A DNA stretch of 64,000 nucleotides from Alteromonas sp. BL110 (GTDB lineage Bacteria > Pseudomonadota > Gammaproteobacteria > Enterobacterales > Alteromonadaceae), in assembly GCF_003443615.1 (NCBI RefSeq), contig NZ_CP031967.1, positions 3,410,001-3,474,000 on the forward strand, in the 5' to 3' direction. The notes under the pieces were generated by a model, which saw only the letters and a program-made list of their open reading frames with translations, was not told the DNA's origin and made no database searches. How positions within the stretch are numbered: the stretch's first letter is position 1; each line of letters opens with the position of its first letter. Below, piece by piece: positions 9,629 to 17,431 of the stretch. A program made the position numbers and the translations under genes.

Positions 9629-10324
9629 TTACTCTTCCGAGTTATCTTTTAAGTTACCTTCAGATGTATGCTGATATCGCTTAAATTCAGTACGGGTAAT
9701 TAATTCATTATCGTTTAAGTCGATTTTATCGAAGTTGCGTGTTAAGCCACTTCTTGAGGCTTCAGCTTTGGTAAGCTCACCATCATTGTTAGCGTCCATC
9801 ATATCGAATTTACTACGCGCGACTACGGCTTCATCTGCAATAACCGTCTTATCATTCACAACCGTATCTTCGGCTACTTTATCGACCTTTGTCTTTTCTA
9901 ATTCCCCATTAGCGTTAAGCTCAGTTTCAGCTCTTAACTCGTGAGTGAGCCTTTTATCTTTCGTCGCGGCAACCACTTCATCCACATTGGTATCAACGTT
10001 AACCTTCGTTTCCATTGTACCTTTTGCCCCCATGCTTTCTTTCATCAATTTTACCGTAGAAAGCACTTCATCATCGAAATGTTGAGGGTGCTTCATAACA
10101 TGGGCATTAAATTCTTTAGCTGAAAGTTGCATGTCTGAATTGGTATCAATTTTAGAGAAGTGCGTATAAATCTCATCGTCGTCTGCTTCTTCTCGCGAGA
10201 TGTAGCCGTTATCATCGTTGTCTAAATCGACGAACGTAGTGTCGATTTTTTCCATATTGTCGCCAGCAAATGCACCAGCAGACAGAGCGGCACTAATTAA
10301 TGTAGCAATAGTTAACTTTTTCAT
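9629..10324 (-). CDS. Exported four-EF-hand calcium-binding protein
   Basis: A 231-residue protein with a cleavable signal peptide (charged MKK, hydrophobic core, AGAFA before residue 21), so it is periplasmic or secreted. Four 12-residue EF-hand loops are visible in two pairs: D35-E46, D60-E71, D177-E188 and D202-E213. All keep acidic or amide ligands at positions 1, 3, 5 and the final glutamate. Loops 2 and 4 lack the usual glycine at position 6. The roughly 100 residues between the pairs are charged, rich in valine, threonine and aspartate, and probably extended. AAGGAG lies 5 bases before the ATG. A calcium sensor or buffer role is inferred; no partner gene is evident. Confidence 0.85.
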   Translation of the reverse strand: MKKLTIATLISAALSAGAFAGDNMEKIDTTFVDLDNDDNGYISREEADDDEIYTHFSKIDTNSDMQLSAKEFNAHVMKHPQHFDDEVLSTVKLMKESMGAKGTMETKVNVDTNVDEVVAATKDKRLTHELRAETELNANGELEKTKVDKVAEDTVVNDKTVIADEAVVARSKFDMMDANNDGELTKAEASRSGLTRNFDKIDLNDNELITRTEFKRYQHTSEGNLKDNSEE

Positions 10325-10733
10325 GTCTTACTCCTTGGTTTTTCGGCCTCCATACTGCTTAAAAACGGAGGAGAGAATTCACAAAGAATTATTCACAGCA
10401 TATGCCATTTTAAAAAAATCATTAAAATCAATAATTTGTCTGGTTGAGGGGAAGGCGGGCGTAACGCTGAATTGTGAGAACTATAGAATTTTATGCAAAA
10501 GTTACCCGATGTTTTTAACAAAATTGGTACAAGTTCAGGGTGTCGATGTGAGCAAACATTATTTATAAGTTCATAGCTTCAGTGCTGATAAAAACGCATT
10601 GCGTTAAGTCCGAATAATAAGAGCGCTGTGTATCACTGAGTTGAATAAAAAATAGTAATATTTTTGTTCAAACCACTATTTTATTTAAAATATCGGAGTA
10701 GAATCCGCGCACCTTAATTTCGAAGTGATTTTC
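10325..10733. other. Intergenic region between divergent EF-hand and cation-efflux genes
   Basis: About 410 bases that should carry the promoters of both divergent genes. CCTCC (10347-10351) can pair with GGAGG (10367-10371) in the leader of the EF-hand mRNA. A weak plus-strand promoter candidate is TTGTTC (10664-10669) with TAAAAT (10686-10691), 16 bases apart. No convincing gene is seen here. Confidence 0.5.
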
Positions 10734-11654
10734 ATGGACATTGGCTTCCATCACCTTGAAGAAAAGCGGCTACTAACGCTTTCTTTTTATATTGCTGGCG
10801 CATTCGTCGTTGTTGCGCTTGGTTTTGCCATTCTAACGAGTTCAGGCGCTATTTTATTTGATGCCGCTTACTCGTTAATCGCTTTTGTTATGTCAATGTT
10901 AACACTTAAAGTGGCCAACTTGGTTCAACGTCCTGATGATGACCGATTCCACTTTGGCTATACGGCTATTGAGCCCACCCTAAACATGTTTAAGTCGCTT
11001 ATTATTATTGCTACCTGTGTGTATGCCGTGGCGAGCTCTGTTCAGAGTTTGTTAGCGGGAGGGCATGCAGCCGAGTACGGTATAGGTATGGTCTACGGAG
11101 TGGTGGCAACGGTAGGCTGTTTTGCTATATCTCTTTACATGGGCACGAAGGGGAAACATGTGCTTTCTGACTTGGTAAAAGTGGATGCCAGCACTTGGTT
11201 GATTGACGGTGTATTAAGTGCCTCCATTTTGTTCGCTTTTATTTTGGCTTACGTGTTGGAAATGACGAACTATAAAACGCTGTCTCCGTACGTTGACCCT
11301 GTTCTGTTGATTATTCTGGGCTCGGCGATGTTGCCCGTGCCTTTTAAAATTCTGCGTGAAAGCCTTAACGAGGTAATTAACAAAGCGCCGCCTGAAGCAA
11401 CATCGGCGATAATTGAGAAAAAATTCAAGAAGACATTGGTCGACGTACCGTATGAACATGTTGAAGTTCGAATTAGTAAGCGAGGTAGGGATGTTTATCT
11501 TTTAGTCCACATTATTGTGGATGACACATTCTCGATTGCTACAATCAGTGAGTTAGACGAAATTAGACTGAAATGTGAAGCAGAGATGCGCGAGTGGGAC
11601 CCTGCAATCATCATGGATATGATGTTTATAAAAGATCCTGAACTAGCAGAGTAA
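10734..11654 (+). CDS. Cation diffusion facilitator-like membrane transporter
   Basis: A 306-residue protein with about six membrane helices and a C-terminal cytoplasmic domain (from about residue 205), the layout of cation diffusion facilitators, which export divalent metals by proton antiport. The usual metal ligands are incomplete. Helix 2 has FDAAYSLIAF, so only the first aspartate of the D-x3-D pair (D43) is kept. Helix 5 has DASTWLIDG instead of H-x3-D. It may therefore move an atypical ion or have changed function. The ATG at 10734 is chosen; an in-frame GTG at 10725 would add three residues. A perfect stem-loop begins 10 bases after its stop. Confidence 0.8.
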   Translation: MDIGFHHLEEKRLLTLSFYIAGAFVVVALGFAILTSSGAILFDAAYSLIAFVMSMLTLKVANLVQRPDDDRFHFGYTAIEPTLNMFKSLIIIATCVYAVASSVQSLLAGGHAAEYGIGMVYGVVATVGCFAISLYMGTKGKHVLSDLVKVDASTWLIDGVLSASILFAFILAYVLEMTNYKTLSPYVDPVLLIILGSAMLPVPFKILRESLNEVINKAPPEATSAIIEKKFKKTLVDVPYEHVEVRISKRGRDVYLLVHIIVDDTFSIATISELDEIRLKCEAEMREWDPAIIMDMMFIKDPELAE

Positions 11655-11663
11655 CAATGAAGG

Positions 11664-11687
11664 GTGAATGCGACTTCTCGCATTCAC
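11664..11687 (+). terminator. Perfect 10-bp stem-loop after the cation-efflux gene
   Basis: GTGAATGCGA (11664-11673) pairs perfectly with TCGCATTCAC (11678-11687) around a CTTC loop. It begins 10 bases past the transporter stop codon. No T-run follows, so it could be a terminator, a 3-prime mRNA stabiliser or a protein site. Confidence 0.55.
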
Positions 11688-11755
11688 TCATTGCTCGGCT
11701 GGTAAAATTGCTAAAATTTTCCGATAATCGAATCTTTAAGCTAATTGAAAATCTA

Positions 11756-12088
11756 ATGGAAACGCGACTTCCGCTATATAAAAAGCTACTGGTAATGTAT
11801 CGCATAGAACCTGGGTGTCTTGGGCCGCAAGGTGCTGACTATGTTGAGGAGTTCTGCGTTTTTGCCAAAAAGAAGCTTAAAGACAACAAGGGTCACTGTT
11901 TGCGATGGTCCATTAAACCCCGTTACGACAAGACGCTACCTGAGCTGGAATTTCAGATTAAAAATGCCGTACTTTCCCGTGACAATGCAGCTAAATATAT
12001 GGACAGTTTTGGTATCGATATCGACGCTTTTGAAGAAGAGTTAGAAGAATCACTCGCCGATTTAGTTGATGCTTTTTTTGAACGTTAA
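11756..12088 (+). CDS. Conserved hypothetical protein, about 110 aa
   Basis: An acidic soluble protein with no signal peptide or membrane helix. I prefer the ATG at 11756, whose product starts METRLPLYKKLL. The frame extends to another ATG at 11657 (143 residues), but that segment includes a perfect 10-bp stem-loop and reads less like protein. Neither start has a strong ribosome-binding site. The C-terminus is strongly acidic (DAFEEELEESLADLVDAF). I do not recognise a named family. It lies between the cation-efflux gene and yoaA, both on the same strand. Confidence 0.68.
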   Translation: METRLPLYKKLLVMYRIEPGCLGPQGADYVEEFCVFAKKKLKDNKGHCLRWSIKPRYDKTLPELEFQIKNAVLSRDNAAKYMDSFGIDIDAFEEELEESLADLVDAFFER

Positions 12089-12225
12089 CTTGGGCCTAAG
12101 CAATATTTGAAAAGCAATATCACTGCACAAAGTGTCGTTAAAACGCAAACCTTTAATGGGCATTCAATAGGCTTTTTGGCATAATGCGCGGCCTAAAGTA
12201 GAAAAGTAATGACAGCGCTTAAACC

Positions 12226-14145
12226 ATGCCCACAATAAATAATGTATTCTCATCAGATGGCCTTCTTGCCGGTGCAATCAAGGGGTTTGTACCTCGCGAA
12301 GCGCAAACTGAAATGGCGAAGGCGGTTAAGCGCGCCATCGACACCACGGGTAGTTTGATAGTAGAGGCGGGCACAGGAACCGGCAAAACTTTCGCCTATC
12401 TCGCTCCGGCATTACTAAGCGACGGAAAAGCCATTGTTTCCACGGGAACTAAGAACTTGCAGGAGCAGCTATTTCACCGTGACCTACCTCTGGTAAAAAA
12501 AGCATTGGGCAGCAAGCGAAAAACTGCACTGTTAAAAGGCCGTTCAAACTACCTTTGTCTTCACCGAGTAGCGCAGCACGGCGGTAACTCTACCCTGGTT
12601 GAAAAAGAGGTGTTGGGCCAGCTTTCTGAAGTTAAACGTTGGTCTAGTACTACCAAAACAGGAGATATGGGCGAGCTTAAATCCCTTCCCGAAGATGCCC
12701 GTGTTTTACCGCTGGTTACCTCTACCGTGGATAACTGCTTAGGCCGTGATTGCCCAGATTATGAAGAGTGCTACCTGGTAAAAGCACGCAGAAAGGCGCT
12801 GGATGCAGATATTATTGTGGTAAATCACCACCTTTTCTTTGCCGATATGGCGCTAAAAGATACAGGCTTTGGCGAGCTCATCCCTGAAGCTGATGCGATT
12901 ATTTTTGATGAGGCTCATCAAATACCCGATATTGCCAGTGACTACTTTGGTGAGTCACTTTCAACACGACAAATTCACGATATCTCGAAAGATATTACGC
13001 TCTTGTTCAGAACGGTTTTAAAAGACGCAGGTCAGTTAGATAAAGCCGCTGACAAGTGCAGAATGATAGCCTCTGATTTACGGTTATTGTTTCCGGATAC
13101 TGCTGAACGCGGCAACTGGGCCGAGGCATTAGACCGTGACGACGTGCGCATGCAGGTGGGTAAATTGGCCGAAGCCCTTGGGGTACTGCACGAGGTGTGT
13201 AAGTTACATATTGGCCGTGACAAAGACTTAGACAACATGTACGAACGTGTGGTTGCTGCAAGAGAGCAGTTAGATGCACTGAGCGACAATAAGCAAGAAA
13301 ACGTGAGCTTGTGGTACGAAACTACCCAGCGTCATCTCATTATGCATCTAACACCCTTATCAATTGCCGCCAAATTTAGACGTTTCGTATCATCCCCGCC
13401 GCGTGGGTGGATTTTTACCTCGGCAACCTTAATGGTAAACGGCGGTTTTGACCACTTTCAGCGCCGTATGGGCTTAGAAGATGCAGAAACATTAGGATTG
13501 GATAGTCCGTTTAACTACCCTGAACAGGCCATGCTTTGCGTGCCCCGCTATTTACCTGAACCGAATAGCTACGCTATGCGCGAAACATTGCTAGAAACAG
13601 CCAAACGGCTGATTAAAGCAAGTCGAGGCAGATGCTTTTTGCTGTTTACCAGTCACGCTATGCTTAGAGAAATTGCGCAGAAGCTAGAAGATGAGATAGA
13701 CAACCCGCTACTGGTGCAAGGGACTACCACCAAGCAAGCATTGCTGGATGCCTACCTTGCAGATGAAAAAGCCGTACTAATGGGAACGGGCGCGTTCTGG
13801 GAAGGCGTCGACGTCCGTGGTAACGACCTGGTTTGCGTGATGATTGATAAGCTGCCCTTTGCGTCACCTGATGACCCGCTGCTTCAAGCGCGTATGGAAG
13901 ATGTAAAAAAGCGCGGCGCTAATCCGTTTGGTGTTATTCAAATTCCTCAAGCTGTAATAACGTTAAAGCAGGGCGCAGGTCGGCTCATTCGTGACCCATC
14001 AGATAAGGGCGTATTGGTTATCTGTGATAACCGATTAGTGACAAAACCTTACGCTAAAACATTCGTCGGTAGCTTGCCTGATATGAAGCGAACAAGAAGC
14101 TTAGACGAAGTTGAAACATTTTTAGCTGGCATCGATGAAGCCTAA
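12226..14145 (+). CDS. yoaA: YoaA, DinG/XPD-family DNA helicase
   Basis: A 639-residue superfamily 2 helicase (E. coli YoaA is 636). Walker A is EAGTGTGKT (47-55) and the DEAH box is at 228-231. Four cysteines suited to the XPD-type 4Fe-4S cluster are visible: C111, C171, C176 and C182. The C-terminal helicase half has GAFWEGVDVRG and QGAGRLIRD. In E. coli YoaA pairs with the HolC subunit of DNA polymerase III and helps repair stalled replication. Gene order supports the call: yoaA, tsaB, slp, fadD and rnd lie in the same order as in E. coli. It begins ATGCCC, and tsaB follows 77 bases after its stop. Confidence 0.93.
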   Translation: MPTINNVFSSDGLLAGAIKGFVPREAQTEMAKAVKRAIDTTGSLIVEAGTGTGKTFAYLAPALLSDGKAIVSTGTKNLQEQLFHRDLPLVKKALGSKRKTALLKGRSNYLCLHRVAQHGGNSTLVEKEVLGQLSEVKRWSSTTKTGDMGELKSLPEDARVLPLVTSTVDNCLGRDCPDYEECYLVKARRKALDADIIVVNHHLFFADMALKDTGFGELIPEADAIIFDEAHQIPDIASDYFGESLSTRQIHDISKDITLLFRTVLKDAGQLDKAADKCRMIASDLRLLFPDTAERGNWAEALDRDDVRMQVGKLAEALGVLHEVCKLHIGRDKDLDNMYERVVAAREQLDALSDNKQENVSLWYETTQRHLIMHLTPLSIAAKFRRFVSSPPRGWIFTSATLMVNGGFDHFQRRMGLEDAETLGLDSPFNYPEQAMLCVPRYLPEPNSYAMRETLLETAKRLIKASRGRCFLLFTSHAMLREIAQKLEDEIDNPLLVQGTTTKQALLDAYLADEKAVLMGTGAFWEGVDVRGNDLVCVMIDKLPFASPDDPLLQARMEDVKKRGANPFGVIQIPQAVITLKQGAGRLIRDPSDKGVLVICDNRLVTKPYAKTFVGSLPDMKRTRSLDEVETFLAGIDEA

Positions 14146-14222
14146 GTTAAAGCACTGAAAAGTGGTTAGCGTGTAATGCGCCATTAGCCCCATTTTCAGC
14201 TTATATGAAATAAGAGAAGAAC

Positions 14223-14939
14223 ATGAATATTTTAGCTATAGATACGGCAACCGAAGCGTGCTCAGTGGCGCTTCAGTACAACGACACTGTTATTACGCGC
14301 TTTGAAATATGTCCTCAGCAGCATAGCCAACGTCTACTTCCTATGGTCGATGAGGTGTTAAAAGAAGCACAGGTAGCCCTTAGCGACCTTGATTTACTAG
14401 CCTTTGGGCGAGGCCCAGGCAGCTTTACCGGAGTTCGCATAGCCACGGGAATGATCCAAGGGCTTGCGCTAGGAACGGGATTAAAGGTCGCCGGTGTAAG
14501 TACCCTTGAAGCAATGGCGTTTGAAGTGGCGTCTAAAACCGAAGACAAAGAGGCATTGATCGCAGTTGCATCAGATGCGCGCATGAATGAAGTGTATTTT
14601 GCTGTTTATAAGCAAACAGAAGAAGGTGTTTTACTCACTATCGACGAGCAAGTTTGTCCGCCAGAGGTGGCCATTGAACAGCTAAACGCACTGGGAGAAA
14701 ATAACAGAGAGGCTGTTATTGCCGTTGGAACAGGCTGGACTGCCTATGATGAACTTACAAAATGGAAGTCTGAAGTAATTGGTGAAACAACGTCTGACGT
14801 TACCCTTCCAAACGCGCAATTCATGCTACAGCTTGCACACGATGCTTATGAAAAAGGAGAAGTGTCTGAAGCTGTGAATGTTGAACCTGTTTATCTACGC
14901 GACAAAGTAACGTGGAAAAAGTTACCTGGAAGAGAGTAG
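14223..14939 (+). CDS. tsaB: tRNA threonylcarbamoyladenosine biosynthesis protein TsaB
   Basis: A 238-residue ASKHA-fold protein. TsaB is the scaffold partner of TsaD and TsaE in making N6-threonylcarbamoyladenosine at position 37 of ANN-decoding tRNAs. The N-terminus, MNILAIDTATEACSVAL, is the typical nucleotide-fold opening, and LLAFGRGPGSFTGVRIATG (about residues 59-77) is the family signature. Length matches E. coli TsaB (231). GAGAAGAAC lies before the ATG. It follows yoaA as in E. coli and is expected to be essential. Confidence 0.95.
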   Translation: MNILAIDTATEACSVALQYNDTVITRFEICPQQHSQRLLPMVDEVLKEAQVALSDLDLLAFGRGPGSFTGVRIATGMIQGLALGTGLKVAGVSTLEAMAFEVASKTEDKEALIAVASDARMNEVYFAVYKQTEEGVLLTIDEQVCPPEVAIEQLNALGENNREAVIAVGTGWTAYDELTKWKSEVIGETTSDVTLPNAQFMLQLAHDAYEKGEVSEAVNVEPVYLRDKVTWKKLPGRE

Positions 14940-15074
14940 CGACACGCCGCAAATAATTGAGCGCCTATAATTGACAAAATTTAATAATAAAACGACTAAT
15001 ACTAAAAAGAGGGGCGGGTGTAAATGCTGAGGCTTGCTTCTCAATGGTATGTTTCTTGCCTCATTTAATGTCGT

Positions 15075-15368
15075 ATGATTATTAATAATAACTTCGCCAT
15101 ACCGTCTTCCGAACCTTCGCAAGGCCGTGTCGCTAAAATCAACAAAGACCCTGATCAACAAAATAAAGGGCAAAGCGAATCGTCTGCCAGAGCGATCGTT
15201 GTTGCGCCCGACGAACAGGGAACGGATAACGCACAAGCGTACCAACGATTTATCCGTGAAGACGGCAACAGTTATTCTCAAAATGCCATAGCGTCATACA
15301 CAAGTTTCGAAAAGCAACAGCAACGTGAGTCTATTCAAACGATGTTCGGTGTAGATATCTACGCTTAA
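15075..15368 (+). CDS. Hypothetical 97-aa protein
   Basis: A 97-residue, polar, glutamine-, asparagine- and serine-rich protein with no signal peptide or membrane helix, probably largely disordered. The C-terminus (QRESIQTMFGVDIYA) looks structured and conserved-like. The upstream ribosome-binding site is weak, and the call rests mainly on codon use and on the clean 135-base spacing after tsaB. I do not recognise the family. The antisense reading across this region is treated as a shadow. Confidence 0.6.
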   Translation: MIINNNFAIPSSEPSQGRVAKINKDPDQQNKGQSESSARAIVVAPDEQGTDNAQAYQRFIREDGNSYSQNAIASYTSFEKQQQRESIQTMFGVDIYA

Positions 15369-15717
15369 CATCGGCACTCTGACAGTTTTTATTCGCATTT
15401 CCATTCTAATCAATAGTTAGGTTTCGCATACTTTTTTGAACCAATTGCCGTCATATATGCTCTAAACAAAGTGCCATACAGCCCCTGTATCTTATATATG
15501 CGTAACATTAATTGAACGACAGTGGTAGTCGATTCGTAATAATGCTAATGTTTAGTTGCTATAGTGCGGTTTTTCTTTGTAACTTAAGGAGATGCGTAAA
15601 AGTATATAAGAGTTTTTAGATGTGTTACCGCACGAGGATTTCATTTAGAACACTTAGTGTTTTACTTGCGATCCAAACAGGCGCAACGTTTTTTCTAGGG
15701 TTCAGAGGAGCGCTTTA
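15369..15717. other. Intergenic region upstream of slp, with a candidate promoter
   Basis: About 350 bases with no credible gene. An extended -10 element, TGCTATAGT (15557-15565), is a plausible promoter for slp and would give a leader of about 145 bases. The leader contains AGGAG directly abutting a five-codon ATG frame (15592-15609), which is too close to be translated efficiently. Confidence 0.4.
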
Positions 15718-16371
15718 ATGTCTCGTTATTTATTTTTACTTACGGTCATGTTGTTTACAGGCTGTACCATAGTTCCAGAAAGTATCGATGTACCTGAAGG
15801 TACCCAGCTAGTTAGTTACTCTAAAGCGGTGACCTCAGGCGCTAACGCGCAAGGACAAAAAGCGCGCTGGGGCGGTATGATTGTTGGGGTTGAAAATAAG
15901 CCCAATAAAACGCTAATTGAACTGGCTCATTTTCCTTTGAACCACTATGGAAAACCTTCCACGAATGGCGAAACATCCGGACGTTTCAAAGTGCAAATTG
16001 ACGGTTTTGTCGACCCTATTGTTTTTGAAGAAGGGCGTTCAGCCACGTTTTTGGGCACAATAACCGCACCCACTGCTGGTATGGTAGGGGAACAACCTTA
16101 TATCTACCCCACAATTATTGCCGAAGACTATCATATGTGGAGAAAACAAGAGGTTTACGACGTAAATACTTACTTCTTTAACTATCACACCGGCTGGTAT
16201 TCACCATTCTATCGTTTTAATGGGCCGTGGATGTACCCCCATTTCAATAGGACCCGCGTTATCCGGTATCAAAATGCCCCGAGCAAAGCAAAGATACCCT
16301 CTTCTAATAATAAACCGACTAATAACAATTCGAAGCGTGGTCAATCACCAAGCACCAATAAGCGACAATAG
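15718..16371 (+). CDS. Slp/YeaY-family outer-membrane lipoprotein
   Basis: A 217-residue Slp-family lipoprotein (starvation-inducible outer-membrane lipoprotein family). The signal peptide ends in lipobox LFTGC with C16 lipidated. The body has family-like sequence (QKARWGGMIVGVENK and GRFKVQIDGFVDP). The last 50 residues are a basic, asparagine- and serine-rich tail that is probably disordered and is longer than in E. coli YeaY. AGAGGAG lies 8 bases before the ATG. Its position between tsaB and fadD matches yeaY in E. coli. Exact function is not established for the family; envelope stress or stationary-phase roles are suggested. Confidence 0.88.
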   Translation: MSRYLFLLTVMLFTGCTIVPESIDVPEGTQLVSYSKAVTSGANAQGQKARWGGMIVGVENKPNKTLIELAHFPLNHYGKPSTNGETSGRFKVQIDGFVDPIVFEEGRSATFLGTITAPTAGMVGEQPYIYPTIIAEDYHMWRKQEVYDVNTYFFNYHTGWYSPFYRFNGPWMYPHFNRTRVIRYQNAPSKAKIPSSNNKPTNNNSKRGQSPSTNKRQ

Positions 16372-16387
16372 GGTTACTTAAAAAAGG

Positions 16388-16414
16388 GCGGCATATCTTT
16401 GCCGCTTTTTGTTT
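16388..16414 (+). terminator. Rho-independent terminator after slp
   Basis: GCGGCA (16388-16393) pairs with TGCCGC (16400-16405) over a 6-base loop and is followed by TTTTTGTTTT. Confidence 0.8.
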
Positions 16415-16452
16415 TCTATTGGGAATGAAAGCGTAAGGGAGGCGGCAATTAT

Positions 16453-17310
16453 TTGCCCGAGCGGAATATTATGATAGAGACAGAGTTTAATATTGGAACA
16501 CTACACTTAGCTGCGTTAGATAACCAAGGTGCTGGCAAAGTTGTCATTGGTTTGCACGGCTACTTAGATAACGCAGAAAGCTTGAGGTTGCTAGCGCCCT
16601 ATCTACAAACTCATCGATTTGTTGCAATTGACCTTGCAGGGCATGGCCGTTCATCTCACCGTGTGCATGGTGCACACTACAATCAAGCGGATTATTTACA
16701 AGACCTGTACGCGTTAATTGAATCCCAAAATTGGGAAGAAGTTATCCTGCTTGGTCATTCTCTTGGTGGAATCTTAGCGAGTCTTTTTGCTGCGCTCTTC
16801 CCAGATAAAGTTTCTGCCGTGATTAGTATAGACGCATGCGGGCCGCTTACAGAAAGTGAAGAGACCACCGCATTGCAGATGCGAGAGTCTATTATGAGCC
16901 GTCATGCCAAATCACGTAATAAGTTACGGATTGTTGATTTAGAAGATGCCGTAAAAGCGAGATGCAAAATTTCAGATATCCCAGAAGAGCACGCGCGCTC
17001 TATATTGACTAGAAATTTAACACAAGATGCCGGTGGACACTGCTTCTGGGCGAGCGACCCTAAACTTCGCACAAAATCATCGCTAAGACTCACGGAAAAG
17101 CAGGCAGAATCTCTTATGCGTGCTATTGTATGTCCTGTACTTTTTATCGGTGCATCTAATAGTTTCAAAAATTTAGAGACAGTCTTCCCAAAAAGGAAGG
17201 GGTGGTTTTTAAATGCACAATACGAACAATTAGTAGGCGGTCATCATATTCACATGGAAAATACTGATGATGTAGGGCTACTAATTCGCAATTTTGTTGA
17301 GCAATTGTAA
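16453..17310 (+). CDS. Alpha/beta-fold hydrolase
   Basis: A 285-residue alpha/beta hydrolase. The oxyanion segment is GLHGYLDN (33-40), the nucleophile elbow is GHSLGG with S103, and the catalytic histidine lies in GGHHIHM (264-267). The expected acidic residue after strand 6 is not obvious (FIGASNSFKN), so the acid may come from elsewhere. The TTG start at 16453 is supported by GGGAGG about 9 bases upstream. An in-frame ATG at 16471 has only a weak site. The protein is cytoplasmic. It is inserted between slp and fadD relative to E. coli, so an ester or thioester substrate linked to lipid metabolism is possible but unproven. Confidence 0.85.
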   Translation: MPERNIMIETEFNIGTLHLAALDNQGAGKVVIGLHGYLDNAESLRLLAPYLQTHRFVAIDLAGHGRSSHRVHGAHYNQADYLQDLYALIESQNWEEVILLGHSLGGILASLFAALFPDKVSAVISIDACGPLTESEETTALQMRESIMSRHAKSRNKLRIVDLEDAVKARCKISDIPEEHARSILTRNLTQDAGGHCFWASDPKLRTKSSLRLTEKQAESLMRAIVCPVLFIGASNSFKNLETVFPKRKGWFLNAQYEQLVGGHHIHMENTDDVGLLIRNFVEQL

Positions 17311-17340
17311 ATTGTGCCGTTTATTTTTTTTTACACTTCC

Positions 17341-17369
17341 TATACTATTCGCAAGTTATCAGACCAGTT
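17341..17369 (+). promoter_or_regulatory. fadD promoter region with FadR-like operator
   Basis: A -10-like TATACT (17341-17346) is followed by AAGTTATCAGACCAGTT (17353-17369). The latter matches the palindromic 17-bp FadR motif of gammaproteobacteria (core TGGT-N3-ACCA) at 13 of the 16 defined positions, with a perfect right half. Its place at the expected transcription start fits repression of fadD by FadR, whose gene lies at 27497. Confidence 0.7.
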
Positions 17370-17431
17370 ACATGGGCACGTCTTCTAAAGTGCTCGTTAA
17401 ATAGTATAAGAATAAAGTAGAGGAGGTTTTG

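Noticed and set aside
10218..10568. 116-codon plus-strand frame overlapping the EF-hand gene start
   Set aside because: No ribosome-binding site; it is the antisense of a strongly supported gene plus its promoter region.
15592..15609. Five-codon leader peptide upstream of slp
   Set aside because: The AGGAG directly abuts the ATG, leaving no spacing for initiation, and there is no attenuator structure.
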